A DNA stretch of 64,000 nucleotides from UBA8529 sp964390565 (lineage in GTDB: Bacteria; Bacteroidota; Bacteroidia; Bacteroidales; Tenuifilaceae). This document shows, piece after piece, positions 44,570-52,712 of the stretch; positions within the stretch are counted from its first letter, which is position 1; the number at the start of each line of letters is the position of its first letter. Where the stretch lies: assembly GCA_964390565.1 (NCBI GenBank), contig CAYMII010000001.1, positions 1 through 64,000 of the forward strand, in the 5' to 3' direction. Below the pieces are notes generated by a model. It saw only the letters and a program-made list of their open reading frames with translations, searched no databases and was not told the origin of the DNA. Made by a program: the position numbers and the translations under genes.

Positions 44570-46066
44570 TTGAGGTTCAATAAATACATTTGGGAATTAT
44601 ATAAAGAATCTGTACAAGGACAGGAAAACATCACTAAGTGGGCATCATTTGGTGACTTCCCTGATGATGAATACAGCAGAGAAGTTGATTTATCCGATAT
44701 CGAACGACTGAGAGAGAAAAAATTAGACAATTACATAATTGATAATAAAGTAAATTGGAAAAGACTACTTCGAGATGCATTTATTAATTCGGAATTTACT
44801 GCTGAATTTGCTTACAACACCTATAAAAAATGGATTAATAACGGTGTTTATATAAACAACTTTGAACTACTAGATAAGGATAATTATGAATTTTGGACAG
44901 TTAAAATTTCCACCTTATCTCAAATTTTGTACTCTGCATTTCCTGATTACTTTTTCCCCTATACGTTAGATTGTGAATTTTTTAAGTTTCAAAAAATTTG
45001 CAATGAATTTGATATTCCGATACCCGAAGTTCCAAAGAAAAAGGATTGGGAACAAAGAGCTACTTACTATATTAATTTATGTGAAGCTTTATTTGAGTTT
45101 CGAAAACTTTTTAATTTTAAACCCGCTGAATTTTGCGCTTTTCTATATGATTTTGCGCCACAAGTATTATTGGAATTGGAGGATAATGAATTACCCAGTC
45201 CTTCAAAAGTGTGGTTTGTTGGTGGTAATAAAAACAATTTTGAGTTTCTTGACAATGCTGAACCAGAAGTTAAAGATTATTGGCAAGGAAACCTTGATGC
45301 TCAAAGAGGCGATATTGTTGTAATGTATTGCTTAACTCCACGTAGTTACATTCATTCTATTTGGCGAATAATTGGAAATGGTTTTGCAGACCCTTTTTTT
45401 TATTACTATAACGCTGTTTGCCTAACAAATCCAATAAAACTTGATGCGCGTATTTCTCAAAAGGATTTAGAAAACAATGCAATATGGTCAAAAAATCCTT
45501 TAGTAAAGAAGAATTTACAAGGCTTAAATGGTTATCCTATCAAATACGATGAATACCTAGAATTACTTAAAATACTTGAAACAAAAGGACAAAACATTGA
45601 CAAATTACCAATTATAAAGCCAACCAACAAAATAGGTACAGACGAACTGAAAGACGAGAGGGAAGTAGAAATTAAATTAATTGAACCTTTTTTAGAATTA
45701 TTAAAATATAAAACATCCGATTGGATTAGACAAATGTCAGTAAAAATGGGCCGTGGAGAAAGAAATTACCCAGATTATTGTTTTGGTGCAAATCCAACCC
45801 GAGGAGAGGAAACAGCTAAAATGATTTTGGAATCAAAATATGAGATAAAGACAAAAAAAGATTTGCAGGCTGCTTATTTTCAAGCCAAATCATATGCTCT
45901 ACGCTTACAAGCAGATAAGTTTGTAGTTGCTGCAAAAGAGGGTGTTTGGATTTATCAACCGAAAAATAACAATTATAGACTTGATGACTATTTTCATTGT
46001 AATTGGGTTGAGATTGAAAATCCAGATACATTATTTAAATTGCGACAAATGATTGGAAAACAATAA
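44570..46066 (+). CDS. Candidate modification-dependent nuclease: EVE-like plus PD-(D/E)XK-like domains
   Basis: 498 residues, start TTG 44570. Residues about 1-200 are helical and unrecognised. About 215-345 (VWFVGGNK, DIVVMYCLTPRSYIHSIWRIIGNG, NPLVKKNLQGLNGYPI) resembles the EVE/PUA-like fold, which in restriction proteins reads modified cytosine. The C-terminal 120 residues (LIEPFLELLKY, NYPDYCFG, MILESKYEI, AYFQAKSYALRLQADKFVVA) match the HsdR-N style of PD-(D/E)XK nucleases, with Asp, ESK and a following helix. Together they suggest a single-protein type IV restriction or other DNA-defence enzyme; this is inference. The gene is bounded by near-perfect inverted repeats between broken frames, as expected of a recently acquired cassette. 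Confidence 0.68.
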   Translation: MRFNKYIWELYKESVQGQENITKWASFGDFPDDEYSREVDLSDIERLREKKLDNYIIDNKVNWKRLLRDAFINSEFTAEFAYNTYKKWINNGVYINNFELLDKDNYEFWTVKISTLSQILYSAFPDYFFPYTLDCEFFKFQKICNEFDIPIPEVPKKKDWEQRATYYINLCEALFEFRKLFNFKPAEFCAFLYDFAPQVLLELEDNELPSPSKVWFVGGNKNNFEFLDNAEPEVKDYWQGNLDAQRGDIVVMYCLTPRSYIHSIWRIIGNGFADPFFYYYNAVCLTNPIKLDARISQKDLENNAIWSKNPLVKKNLQGLNGYPIKYDEYLELLKILETKGQNIDKLPIIKPTNKIGTDELKDEREVEIKLIEPFLELLKYKTSDWIRQMSVKMGRGERNYPDYCFGANPTRGEETAKMILESKYEIKTKKDLQAAYFQAKSYALRLQADKFVVAAKEGVWIYQPKNNNYRLDDYFHCNWVEIENPDTLFKLRQMIGKQ

Positions 46067-46081
46067 TTAACGGTGGCTAAC
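46067..46081 (-). repeat. Right 15-bp terminal inverted repeat (TTAACGGTGGCTAAC)
   Basis: It begins directly after the nuclease stop codon. No obvious target-site duplication flanks the pair. Confidence 0.65.
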
Positions 46082-46334
46082 ATCTACAGTTGTTGGATAT
46101 TTATTTTACTTAGTTTCTGCTCTGATACTAATTCGAAATAACAAAAAGGTTATTTTATGGATGTCAATGTTTATCACTATTGTATTGATATCAATTTTGT
46201 TTGAATCAGCTTATATGCTCCAAGATATGAATCAAAAATTTGCAGGACAGCACTTAAGGGTTGGCCCATTTTTATTTATTCTTGGTATCATACTTTTTTA
46301 TGAAGACAAAATAAAACTACGCAGAAATGGATAA
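46082..46334 (+). pseudogene. 5'-truncated small membrane protein
   Basis: A frame open from the right inverted repeat reads VVGYLFYLVSALILIRNN, ILWMSMFITIVLISILFESAYM, MNQKFAGQHLRVGPFLFILG, ending LRRNG. That is three hydrophobic helices without a usable start at the front (internal ATGs begin near 46159). The stop overlaps the next gene's start by 8 bases, as in an old operon. It appears cut at the cassette edge. Confidence 0.55.
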
Positions 46335-46677
46335 TACCAAAGTTTTTAAAATGCCTTTTGCAACCGTTTACCCAATGTATATCCAAAAGGCAGAGAAAAA
46401 GGGACGCACAAAAGCTGAAGTTGATGCTATTATATTTTGGCTAACAGGATATAACCAGCAAACGCTGCAGCAGCACATCGACATGAAAAGCGATTTTCAA
46501 ACCTTTTTTGCCCAAGCACCTCAAATTAACCCAAACGTTACCAAGATTACAGGACTAATATGCGGGTATCGTGTTGAGGAGATTGAAGACGAACTAATGC
46601 AAAAAATTCGCTATTTAGATAAACTTGTTGATGAGTTGGCAAAAGGAAAGGCCATAGAGAAGATTTTGAGGAAATAG
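46327..46677 (+). CDS. DUF2200 family protein
   Basis: 116 residues. The family's VFKMPFATVYPMYIQKAEKKGRTK opening and DAIIFWLTGY, ICGYRVEEIEDELMQKIRYLDKLVDELAKGK segments are plain. DUF2200 is a widespread small helical family of unknown function. It survives intact next to the truncated membrane gene. Confidence 0.9.
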   Translation: MDNTKVFKMPFATVYPMYIQKAEKKGRTKAEVDAIIFWLTGYNQQTLQQHIDMKSDFQTFFAQAPQINPNVTKITGLICGYRVEEIEDELMQKIRYLDKLVDELAKGKAIEKILRK

Positions 46678-46754
46678 GGTCAATTCTAAATTATAAGGTT
46701 GAGCGTTTTTCGTAGATGGTTTTTCGTAAATCGCTATTCTTAAATCTAGATTTC

Positions 46755-46845
46755 AAATGCTAGTCATCACAACCCACAACTGTCAACTGCTAACAGCCTA
46801 TAGCCTAAAGCCTCACAGCAACACTTTACACAGCAAAACAACCAA
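46755..46845. repeat. Satellite-like words (CAACTG, AGCCTATAGCCTAAAGCCT, ACAGCAACAC)
   Basis: Three repeat types follow each other in the 221-base gap before the hemerythrin gene: CAACTGTCAACTGCTAAC, AGCCTATAGCCTAAAGCCTC and ACAGCAACACTTTACACAGC. No gene or promoter is clear here. Confidence 0.55.
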
Positions 46846-46898
46846 ACTACTAAACATTTCCCCACTTTCGCTGTTCTTAACCGTGATTAACTAAACCT

Positions 46899-47621
46899 AT
46901 GTACAAAACCCAACGAACATACGTTAAGCCCGATATGAAGATGGCTGGGCTAATATTTGAGAACCCAACACTGCTGCTTATGATGGAGCATTTCGATTTG
47001 GGTATCGCGGCCATTCAGGATAAAACCGTTCAGCAGATTTGTGCTGATAATTCAATTAACCTTCAGGTTTTTACATCATTTGCGAACCTTTACAACGGCT
47101 TTATTCCAACGGGTGCTGAGTTCAGCACAAAGGAGGAGTTTGCATGCATTATCAAGTTTTTGAGTAGGAGTCACCAGTACTATAAAAACGAGAAATATCC
47201 CGAGATACGAGGCTATATAAGTCATCTATACGCCAACAATGAGGCGGAGATTATCAGGCTAATCGAGAAGTTTTTCGATGAGTATTTTGCCGAGGTAACC
47301 GAGCACCTTGGGTACGAGGATTCGGTTGCGTTTCCCTATTTCAACTCGTTAATCGAGAACAACAAACCGAACGAGGCCAACAACCCATTTTCAGCCAACG
47401 ATTATCGCGATCATCACACCGATATTGAGTCGAAGCTCTTTGAGCTGAAGAGCCTATTCATACAGCATCTATCGCTCAAAGGCGATAGGGCAATTCATCG
47501 CAAGCTGCTTTACAGCCTTTTTGAGCTGGAGAACGATTTGAATATCCACTCGCTCATCGAGGAGACCATTCTTGTGCCTTTGGTACGCCAAATTGAAAGG
47601 AGCAGAGGCGGTGTCGAGTAA
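46899..47621 (+). CDS. Hemerythrin-like domain protein
   Basis: 240 residues, helical, with a hemerythrin/HHE-type ligand set: His in SRSHQYYKNEKYP (about 90), EVTEHLGYED, DYRDHHTDIESKL (about 170) and NDLNIHSLIEETILVP. A longer N-terminal domain (about 1-75) contains FDLGIAAIQDKTVQQIC, which echoes the ScdA-N/DUF542 region of RIC/YtfE iron-centre repair proteins. A di-iron role in O2/NO sensing or Fe-S repair is inferred. The regulator gene starts inside its last codons. Confidence 0.82.
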   Translation: MYKTQRTYVKPDMKMAGLIFENPTLLLMMEHFDLGIAAIQDKTVQQICADNSINLQVFTSFANLYNGFIPTGAEFSTKEEFACIIKFLSRSHQYYKNEKYPEIRGYISHLYANNEAEIIRLIEKFFDEYFAEVTEHLGYEDSVAFPYFNSLIENNKPNEANNPFSANDYRDHHTDIESKLFELKSLFIQHLSLKGDRAIHRKLLYSLFELENDLNIHSLIEETILVPLVRQIERSRGGVE

Positions 47622-48213
47622 CAGTACAAATATCGCCATTGTTGAGTCGTCCCAAATCGTTTACGAGGGGTTGATTAACATCCTCGTTAAATCGCATCAA
47701 CATTACCAGTTTTATCGATTCGATAGCATCGAGGAGATAGGCGCAACTCGCCTCAATTGTAAGATTGATGTTATCATTGTTAACCCATCGCTTATTCAGT
47801 TTAACTCGCGTGATTGCAACACGCTAAAGCGTATAAACCCATCGGTTCATTGGGTTGCGCTGGTTTACTCTTTCTACGGAAAGGATATTCTGGCCCAGTT
47901 CGATGCTATAATTCAGATATCAGACAGTGCAGAGTATATCAAGCAGACTTTATCAAATTTAATCAGCTCAACGGTTGCCGAAATTGACTCGGTTCAAAAG
48001 GAGCCGCTAAGCGAGCGTGAGATTGATGTTCTTGTGCAGCTGGTTCATGGTTTGTCTAATAAGGAGATAGCCGATAAGCTGAATATCAGCATCCATACTG
48101 TAATGAGCCACAGGAAGAATATCACACAAAAAACGGGTATCAAAAGCCAATCAGGGCTAACAATCTACGCCATCTCCAACAAGATTATATCGTTGGATAG
48201 TTTAGCATTATAA
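47611..48213 (+). CDS. LuxR/NarL-type regulator with atypical receiver
   Basis: About 200 residues from GTG 47611, preceded by AGGAG at 47597-47601 and overlapping the hemerythrin stop by 11 bases. The receiver-like domain (about 5-125) has IDVIIVNPSLI where the phospho-accepting Asp normally lies, so Asn probably replaces it. The GerE helix-turn-helix (about 137-195) is canonical: LSEREIDVLVQLVHGLSNKE and IADKLNISIHTVMSHRKNI. The missing Asp suggests phosphorylation-independent control, perhaps through its hemerythrin partner. Confidence 0.85.
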   Translation: MSSNSTNIAIVESSQIVYEGLINILVKSHQHYQFYRFDSIEEIGATRLNCKIDVIIVNPSLIQFNSRDCNTLKRINPSVHWVALVYSFYGKDILAQFDAIIQISDSAEYIKQTLSNLISSTVAEIDSVQKEPLSEREIDVLVQLVHGLSNKEIADKLNISIHTVMSHRKNITQKTGIKSQSGLTIYAISNKIISLDSLAL

Positions 48214-48230
48214 TATCTCCCATTTTTTAA

Positions 48231-48255
48231 CCGCAGAGACGCAGATAGCGCAGAG
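48231..48255. repeat. CGCAGAGACGCAGATAGCGCAGAG repeat
   Basis: A short imperfect repeat of the CACAGAG type lies immediately before the heptamer array. Confidence 0.6.
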
Positions 48256-48263
48256 TCCTCATT

Positions 48264-48377
48264 TCTCACGTCTCACGTCTCACCTCTCACGTCTCATCTC
48301 TCATCTCTCACGTCTCATCTCTCACCTCTCACCTCTCACCTCTCACCTCTCACTTTCTCACCTCTCACTTTCTCATC
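48264..48377. repeat. Tandem heptamer array TCTCACN
   Basis: About 16 units of TCTCACG, TCTCACC, TCTCATC or TCTCACT follow in a strict 7-base period, broken only by two single inserted T bases. The same heptamer appears at about 52572-52605, 53796-53820 and 59231-59247. It is strongly strand-asymmetric (pyrimidine-rich). Confidence 0.9.
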
Positions 48378-48423
48378 CCCACAAACAATGATAGCCTACT
48401 ACCAAATTCACTCATTTTAGGGA

Positions 48424-48454
48424 TTGTCGTTTTTTTTAAACCCAACCATCTTTG
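48424..48454 (+). promoter_or_regulatory. Promoter of the porin-feoAB group
   Basis: TTG at 48424-48426, a 20-base spacer and CATCTTTG at 48447-48454 (one mismatch to TAnnTTTG). Confidence 0.5.
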
Positions 48455-48471
48455 CATTGTTAAATAATTAA

Positions 48472-49641
48472 ATGATTTCTGAAATGAAAAATATAGTTCT
48501 ACTTCACCTATTCGTTGCAACATTTGCCTTTGCTAAAGCGCAGGATACAATTGAAAACCCATTAATTGATTCAACCAGGGCGCTCAGCTTTGAAGCATCC
48601 TATTTAGGCGATTTATGTGGTAACACAACAGGAGGTATTAAAACGGGAGTTGGTTACCTTGGAATGGCAAACCTACGAATTGGTTTTAGCACCGAGTCGG
48701 CAAAACTTTGGAAAGGCGGAAACTTCTTTATCAATGGAGCAGCAACTCATGGCGATACGCCATCATCGAAATTCATTGGCGATTTTCAGGTTGCATCCAA
48801 TATCGAGGCAGGGAACCATATCTACCTACATGAGTTTTGGTATAAACAAACCTTTTCGAGGTTTGAGTTTACGGTGGGATTGCAAGATATGAACGTTGAT
48901 TATATCGCAAGCGAGAATGGTGGACTATTCCTAAATAGCTCGTTTGGAATACCAGCGCTTATTTCATCTAATATTCCTGCTCCAATATTTCCGTTAACAA
49001 ATCTAGGGATATCAACCAGAGTGAATGTTAGCGAAGCAATCGCATTTCAAGCAGCCCTATTCGATGGTTGTCCAACCGATTTCACCAATAATACCTATAA
49101 TACCAATTGGGATGTAAGCAGCAAGGATGGTGCTTTTGTAATATCTGAATTACAGTTCACAAGTAGTTTTAAGAAACTTACGGGAACATACAAAGCAGGT
49201 TATTACTACCACACTGGTCATGTTCAGCAATTAGAGGATGGTTCGGAACAGGAGGTTTTTAAGCAGAACTATGGGCTTTATGCCATTGCCGACCAGCAGA
49301 TTTGGCAAAGTGGAAGTGCAAAAAAATCCATGAGCTTTTTTGGACAGTTTGCGCTAAGTCCAAAGCATATTAACAACTTACACTACTATTTTGGTGGTGG
49401 GCTAAGCTTTACAGGGCTAATCAACAGAATTGATAATACAATTGGTTTGGCCATTGCCCATTCAAGGTTTCATACTCCTGTTGCAGTAAACGAAACAGCA
49501 ATTGAGCTATTTTACAAAATACAAATTACCCAAAACATCTCCGTACAGCCCGATTTTCAGTACATCATCAACCCAATGGGGTATGAGCAAAAGCTCGATA
49601 ACGCTTTAGTTGCAATGGTGCGATTGGGATTAAACTTCTAA
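48472..49641 (+). CDS. OprB-like outer-membrane porin
   Basis: 389 residues. A signal peptide (about 1-23, ending FAKAQ; ATG 48484 is an alternative start) is followed by alternating aromatic beta-strands to a C-terminal ...LVAMVRLGLNF, typical of outer-membrane barrels. The patterns YLGMANLRIGF, FEFTVGLQDMNVDYI and GLAIAHSRFHTP match the carbohydrate-selective porin (OprB) group. It sits 10 bases before feoAB, so its cargo may be ferrous iron or an iron complex rather than sugar; that is inference. Confidence 0.82.
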   Translation: MISEMKNIVLLHLFVATFAFAKAQDTIENPLIDSTRALSFEASYLGDLCGNTTGGIKTGVGYLGMANLRIGFSTESAKLWKGGNFFINGAATHGDTPSSKFIGDFQVASNIEAGNHIYLHEFWYKQTFSRFEFTVGLQDMNVDYIASENGGLFLNSSFGIPALISSNIPAPIFPLTNLGISTRVNVSEAIAFQAALFDGCPTDFTNNTYNTNWDVSSKDGAFVISELQFTSSFKKLTGTYKAGYYYHTGHVQQLEDGSEQEVFKQNYGLYAIADQQIWQSGSAKKSMSFFGQFALSPKHINNLHYYFGGGLSFTGLINRIDNTIGLAIAHSRFHTPVAVNETAIELFYKIQITQNISVQPDFQYIINPMGYEQKLDNALVAMVRLGLNF

Positions 49642-49651
49642 AATAATTACG

Positions 49652-52144
49652 ATGCAATTAGTCGATATACAAACAGTAAGGCTTTCGGAGTTATCAAACG
49701 GCACTTCGGCAATAATCACGAAAGTTAAAGGACATGGGGCTTTCCGCAAGCGGATAACTGAAATGGGCTTTGTTTCGGGTACAAAAGTAACTGTGATTAA
49801 AAAGGCTCCTTTGCAGGATCCTGTTGAGTACGAGCTGATGGGTTACCGAGTATCGCTTCGTTTGAGCGAGGCTCAAATGATTGAAACCATCGATGAGTCG
49901 GAAGCCTTAGAGTTTACTGATAGACCATTTAATGGAACCTTGGAGTTCGATTCAATTGCTAAAACGGCAAAGGAGAAGAGAAATACTATCAATATAGCGC
50001 TGGTTGGAAACCCCAATAGCGGCAAAACTACATTGTTTAACTATGCAACCGGAAAGCACGAGCGGGTTGGGAATTATGGCGGTGTAACGGTTGAGCTGAA
50101 TACAGCGCATCTATCGAAAAATGGCTATTTGTTCAATGTAACCGATTTGCCCGGAACATACTCCATTTCAGAATATTCGCCCGAGGAGCTATTTGTTCGC
50201 AAGCACCTGGTTAACGATATGCCCGATATGGTTGTTAACGTTGTTGATGCCTCGAACCTTGAGCGAAACCTTTATCTAACTACTCAGCTCATCGATATGA
50301 ATATCAAGGTGGTTATTGCTTTGAACATGTTCGATGAGCTGGAAAAATCGGGCGATGAGTTTGATTACACCATGCTTGGGCAGATGATTGGAATTCCAAT
50401 TATTCCAACCATTGCGGCAAAGGGCAAAGGGATTGATAAACTGCTCGAGAAGATAATTGAGGTTTACGAGGAGAAAGAACAAACCCTAAGGCATATCCAT
50501 GTTAGCTATGGCGAACCCATCAACAGTGCGCTTGAGCGCATTAAGGTTGAGGTTAAAAAGAACCCCGTTTTAACCGATAAGTACCACTCGCAATATGCAG
50601 CCATAAAACTACTCGAGAAGGATAAGGCCTTTATCGATGAAGTTATGAAGATGCCAAATCGAGTTGCAATTCTTGAGGCTGCTCATAAGGAGAGGAGCAA
50701 GCTGGAGATCGAATTCGACGAAAAAACCGAAACCATTATTGCTGATGCAAAATATGGTTTTATCAAAGGGGCTTTAAAGGAGACCTATAAACCATCCGAT
50801 AAAAGCAAAAGGGCTGCAAAGCTCGATATCGATTACTATTTAACGCATAAATGGTTTGGCTTTCCCATCTTCTTTTTGATGATGTGGGCCACATTTCAGC
50901 TAACATTCTCATTGGGTAGTTACCCTATGGATTGGATTGATGCTGGGGTTGGGTATTTAAGCGATTTTATTAAAACCGCTTTACCCGAAGGTGCTTTAAA
51001 CGATTTACTTGTGGATGGCATAATTGGCGGAGTTGGTGGAGTGATAGTGTTCTTGCCAAATATTATCATTCTGTTCTTCTGCATCTCGTTGATGGAGGAC
51101 ACAGGCTACATGGCACGAGCAGCGTTTATCATGGATAAGCTAATGCACAAGATTGGGCTGCACGGAAAATCGTTTATCCCGCTTTTGATGGGTTTTGGGT
51201 GTAATGTCCCTGCTATCATGGCAACCCGAACCCTCGAAAACCGAAAGGATCGCATACTAACAATGCTCATCATTCCATTTATGAGCTGTAGCGCTCGTTT
51301 ACCAGTTTATGTTCTGCTTATTTCTGCGTTCTTCCCAGCAAAACAAGGGCTAGTATTGCTATCGATATACATTGCGGGCATAGTTTTATCCATTTTAATG
51401 GCGTTGGTATTTAAGAGGATATTTTTTAAGAAAAAGGATATTCCTTTCGTGATGGAACTCCCTCCATATCGTATTCCTACCATTAGAAGTACCTCAAACC
51501 ACATGTGGAATAAGAGCGTACAGTATATTACAAAGATGGGAACTATAATTCTTGGAGCATCAATATTGATATGGGCTATGGGTTATTTCCCAAGGGAGGT
51601 TAACTACTCGGTAAACTACGATCAGCAGATCGAAACTGTAACAAGCAATTCTTCACTTTCAGAGGAGGCAAAACAGGAGCAGGTAAACCTTTTGTTGGTT
51701 GAGAAGGAGTCGGAACGACTTGAGAAATCTTACATTGGGCAAATGGGACATTTTATTGAACCAGTTATTTCGCCGCTAGGTTTTGATTGGAAGATAGGAG
51801 TGAGCATCATTACAGGCCTTGCTGCAAAAGAGATTGTAGTTGGCTCAATGGGTGTGCTTTACCAATCGGATTTAGAAGCCGATGAGACATCGGTTGGACT
51901 ACAAACTAAGCTGCAGCAGCAAGAGTATAAAAGTGGTCCAAAGAAAGGGGGAAAGGTGTTTACTCCATTGGTTGCCCTAACCCTAATGTTGTTTGTGCTT
52001 ATCTATTTCCCTTGCGTTGCAGTAATTGCTGCAATCAAAAGGGAGGCAAATGCTAAATGGGCTGTATTTACAATGGTTTACACAACCGCACTTGCCTGGT
52101 TAGTTGCCTTTGGGGTTTATCAGATTGGAAGTTTAATAATTTAA
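49652..52144 (+). CDS. feoB: Ferrous iron transporter, FeoA-FeoB fusion
   Basis: 830 residues. A FeoA SH3-like domain (about 1-75; SELSNGTSAIITKVKG, YRVSLRLSEAQMI) is fused to the FeoB GTPase. G1 is GNPNSGKT (119-126), then NVTDLPGTYS and NMFDE (G4 region). The membrane part holds the two Gate motifs (GFGCNVPAIMATRT and the later GLAAKEIVVGSMG) and about ten helices. A small Cys-rich partner gene follows. It imports Fe2+ across the inner membrane. Confidence 0.96.
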   Translation: MQLVDIQTVRLSELSNGTSAIITKVKGHGAFRKRITEMGFVSGTKVTVIKKAPLQDPVEYELMGYRVSLRLSEAQMIETIDESEALEFTDRPFNGTLEFDSIAKTAKEKRNTINIALVGNPNSGKTTLFNYATGKHERVGNYGGVTVELNTAHLSKNGYLFNVTDLPGTYSISEYSPEELFVRKHLVNDMPDMVVNVVDASNLERNLYLTTQLIDMNIKVVIALNMFDELEKSGDEFDYTMLGQMIGIPIIPTIAAKGKGIDKLLEKIIEVYEEKEQTLRHIHVSYGEPINSALERIKVEVKKNPVLTDKYHSQYAAIKLLEKDKAFIDEVMKMPNRVAILEAAHKERSKLEIEFDEKTETIIADAKYGFIKGALKETYKPSDKSKRAAKLDIDYYLTHKWFGFPIFFLMMWATFQLTFSLGSYPMDWIDAGVGYLSDFIKTALPEGALNDLLVDGIIGGVGGVIVFLPNIIILFFCISLMEDTGYMARAAFIMDKLMHKIGLHGKSFIPLLMGFGCNVPAIMATRTLENRKDRILTMLIIPFMSCSARLPVYVLLISAFFPAKQGLVLLSIYIAGIVLSILMALVFKRIFFKKKDIPFVMELPPYRIPTIRSTSNHMWNKSVQYITKMGTIILGASILIWAMGYFPREVNYSVNYDQQIETVTSNSSLSEEAKQEQVNLLLVEKESERLEKSYIGQMGHFIEPVISPLGFDWKIGVSIITGLAAKEIVVGSMGVLYQSDLEADETSVGLQTKLQQQEYKSGPKKGGKVFTPLVALTLMLFVLIYFPCVAVIAAIKREANAKWAVFTMVYTTALAWLVAFGVYQIGSLII

Positions 52145-52159
52145 AGACTATGGCGTTGA

Positions 52160-52260
52160 GTTGGTAGTAGGTCTTAGTGTTTTCTTTGTGTCTTAGTGTC
52201 TTGGTGGCGGAAATAAGAGTTGCCACAAAGTCTCGAAGCCACAAAGAATCACAAAAATCG
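52160..52260. repeat. Inverted CTTTGTGTCTTAGTGTC / CCACAAAG-type repeats
   Basis: GTGTTTTCTTTGTGTCTTAG running on to TGTCTTGGTGG is followed by GCCACAAAGTCTCGAAGCCA and ACAAAGAATCAC, forming an imperfect inverted pair between feoB and its partner gene. Confidence 0.6.
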
Positions 52261-52284
52261 ATTGTAAAATTAAATGAATAAGAT

Positions 52285-52416
52285 ATGATTCAGAACATAA
52301 TAGTTTTTATAATAGTTGCTCTAACGTTGTTTTATGTGGGTTATTCGGTGTTTAAATCCTTAAAACCAAAAAAGAGTAAACATGCGTGTGGGGGTTGTTC
52401 GGGGTGTGAGGTATAG
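52285..52416 (+). CDS. FeoB-associated Cys-rich membrane protein
   Basis: 43 residues. One N-terminal TM helix (about 4-22, IIVFIIVALTLFYVGY), a basic KSLKPKKSKH linker and a C-terminal Cys cluster ACGGCSGCEV. Size, topology and position after feoB match the small FeoB-associated Cys-rich proteins, which may help FeoB assembly or metal delivery. Confidence 0.85.
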   Translation: MIQNIIVFIIVALTLFYVGYSVFKSLKPKKSKHACGGCSGCEV

Positions 52417-52612
52417 ATGTAGGCGGTAGGGGGGTAGGCTGTAGGTTTGTGAGGGGTGTGTTGTCAGTTGTCAGTTAATTTCTTAGCGACTTTGTGTCTT
52501 TGCGTTTAAATCCTCTGCGTACTCTGCGACTCAGCGGTGAAGAATTAGTAATGAGTTTTGGGTACTGGGTTCTCATGTCTCATGTCTAGTGTCTGACGTC
52601 TTTAATCTGAAA
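52417..52612. repeat. Satellite-like intergenic repeats after the feo group
   Basis: No gene. In order: GGTAGGGGGGTAGGCTGTAG units, TTGTCAGTTGTCAGTT, TTTGTGTCTTTGCGTTT with CTCTGCG...CTCTGCGAC words, then TCTCATGTCTCATGTCTAGT. These are the same families seen in other gaps, here concatenated. Confidence 0.7.
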
Positions 52613-52640
52613 GCAACGATAGTTTATTTCGAGCCCCTCT

Positions 52641-52670
52641 TTTGAGCATAACGTCTTTTTACTATCTTCG
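52641..52670 (+). promoter_or_regulatory. Promoter of the glycosyltransferase gene
   Basis: TTTG at 52641-52644, an 18-base spacer and TATCTTCG at 52663-52670 (one mismatch to TAnnTTTG). Confidence 0.5.
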
Positions 52671-52712
52671 AGAGTTGTAAATCAAGATGTTTTTTCAAAG
52701 AAAAAGTCGTTA

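Noticed and set aside
44540..46081. Integron cassette with canonical attC
   Set aside because: The repeats do not fit the RYYYAAC/GTTRRRY core and no integron integrase is in the window.
48231..48377. Possible CRISPR array
   Set aside because: The period is 7 bases with no spacers, so it is a simple tandem repeat; no cas gene is present.
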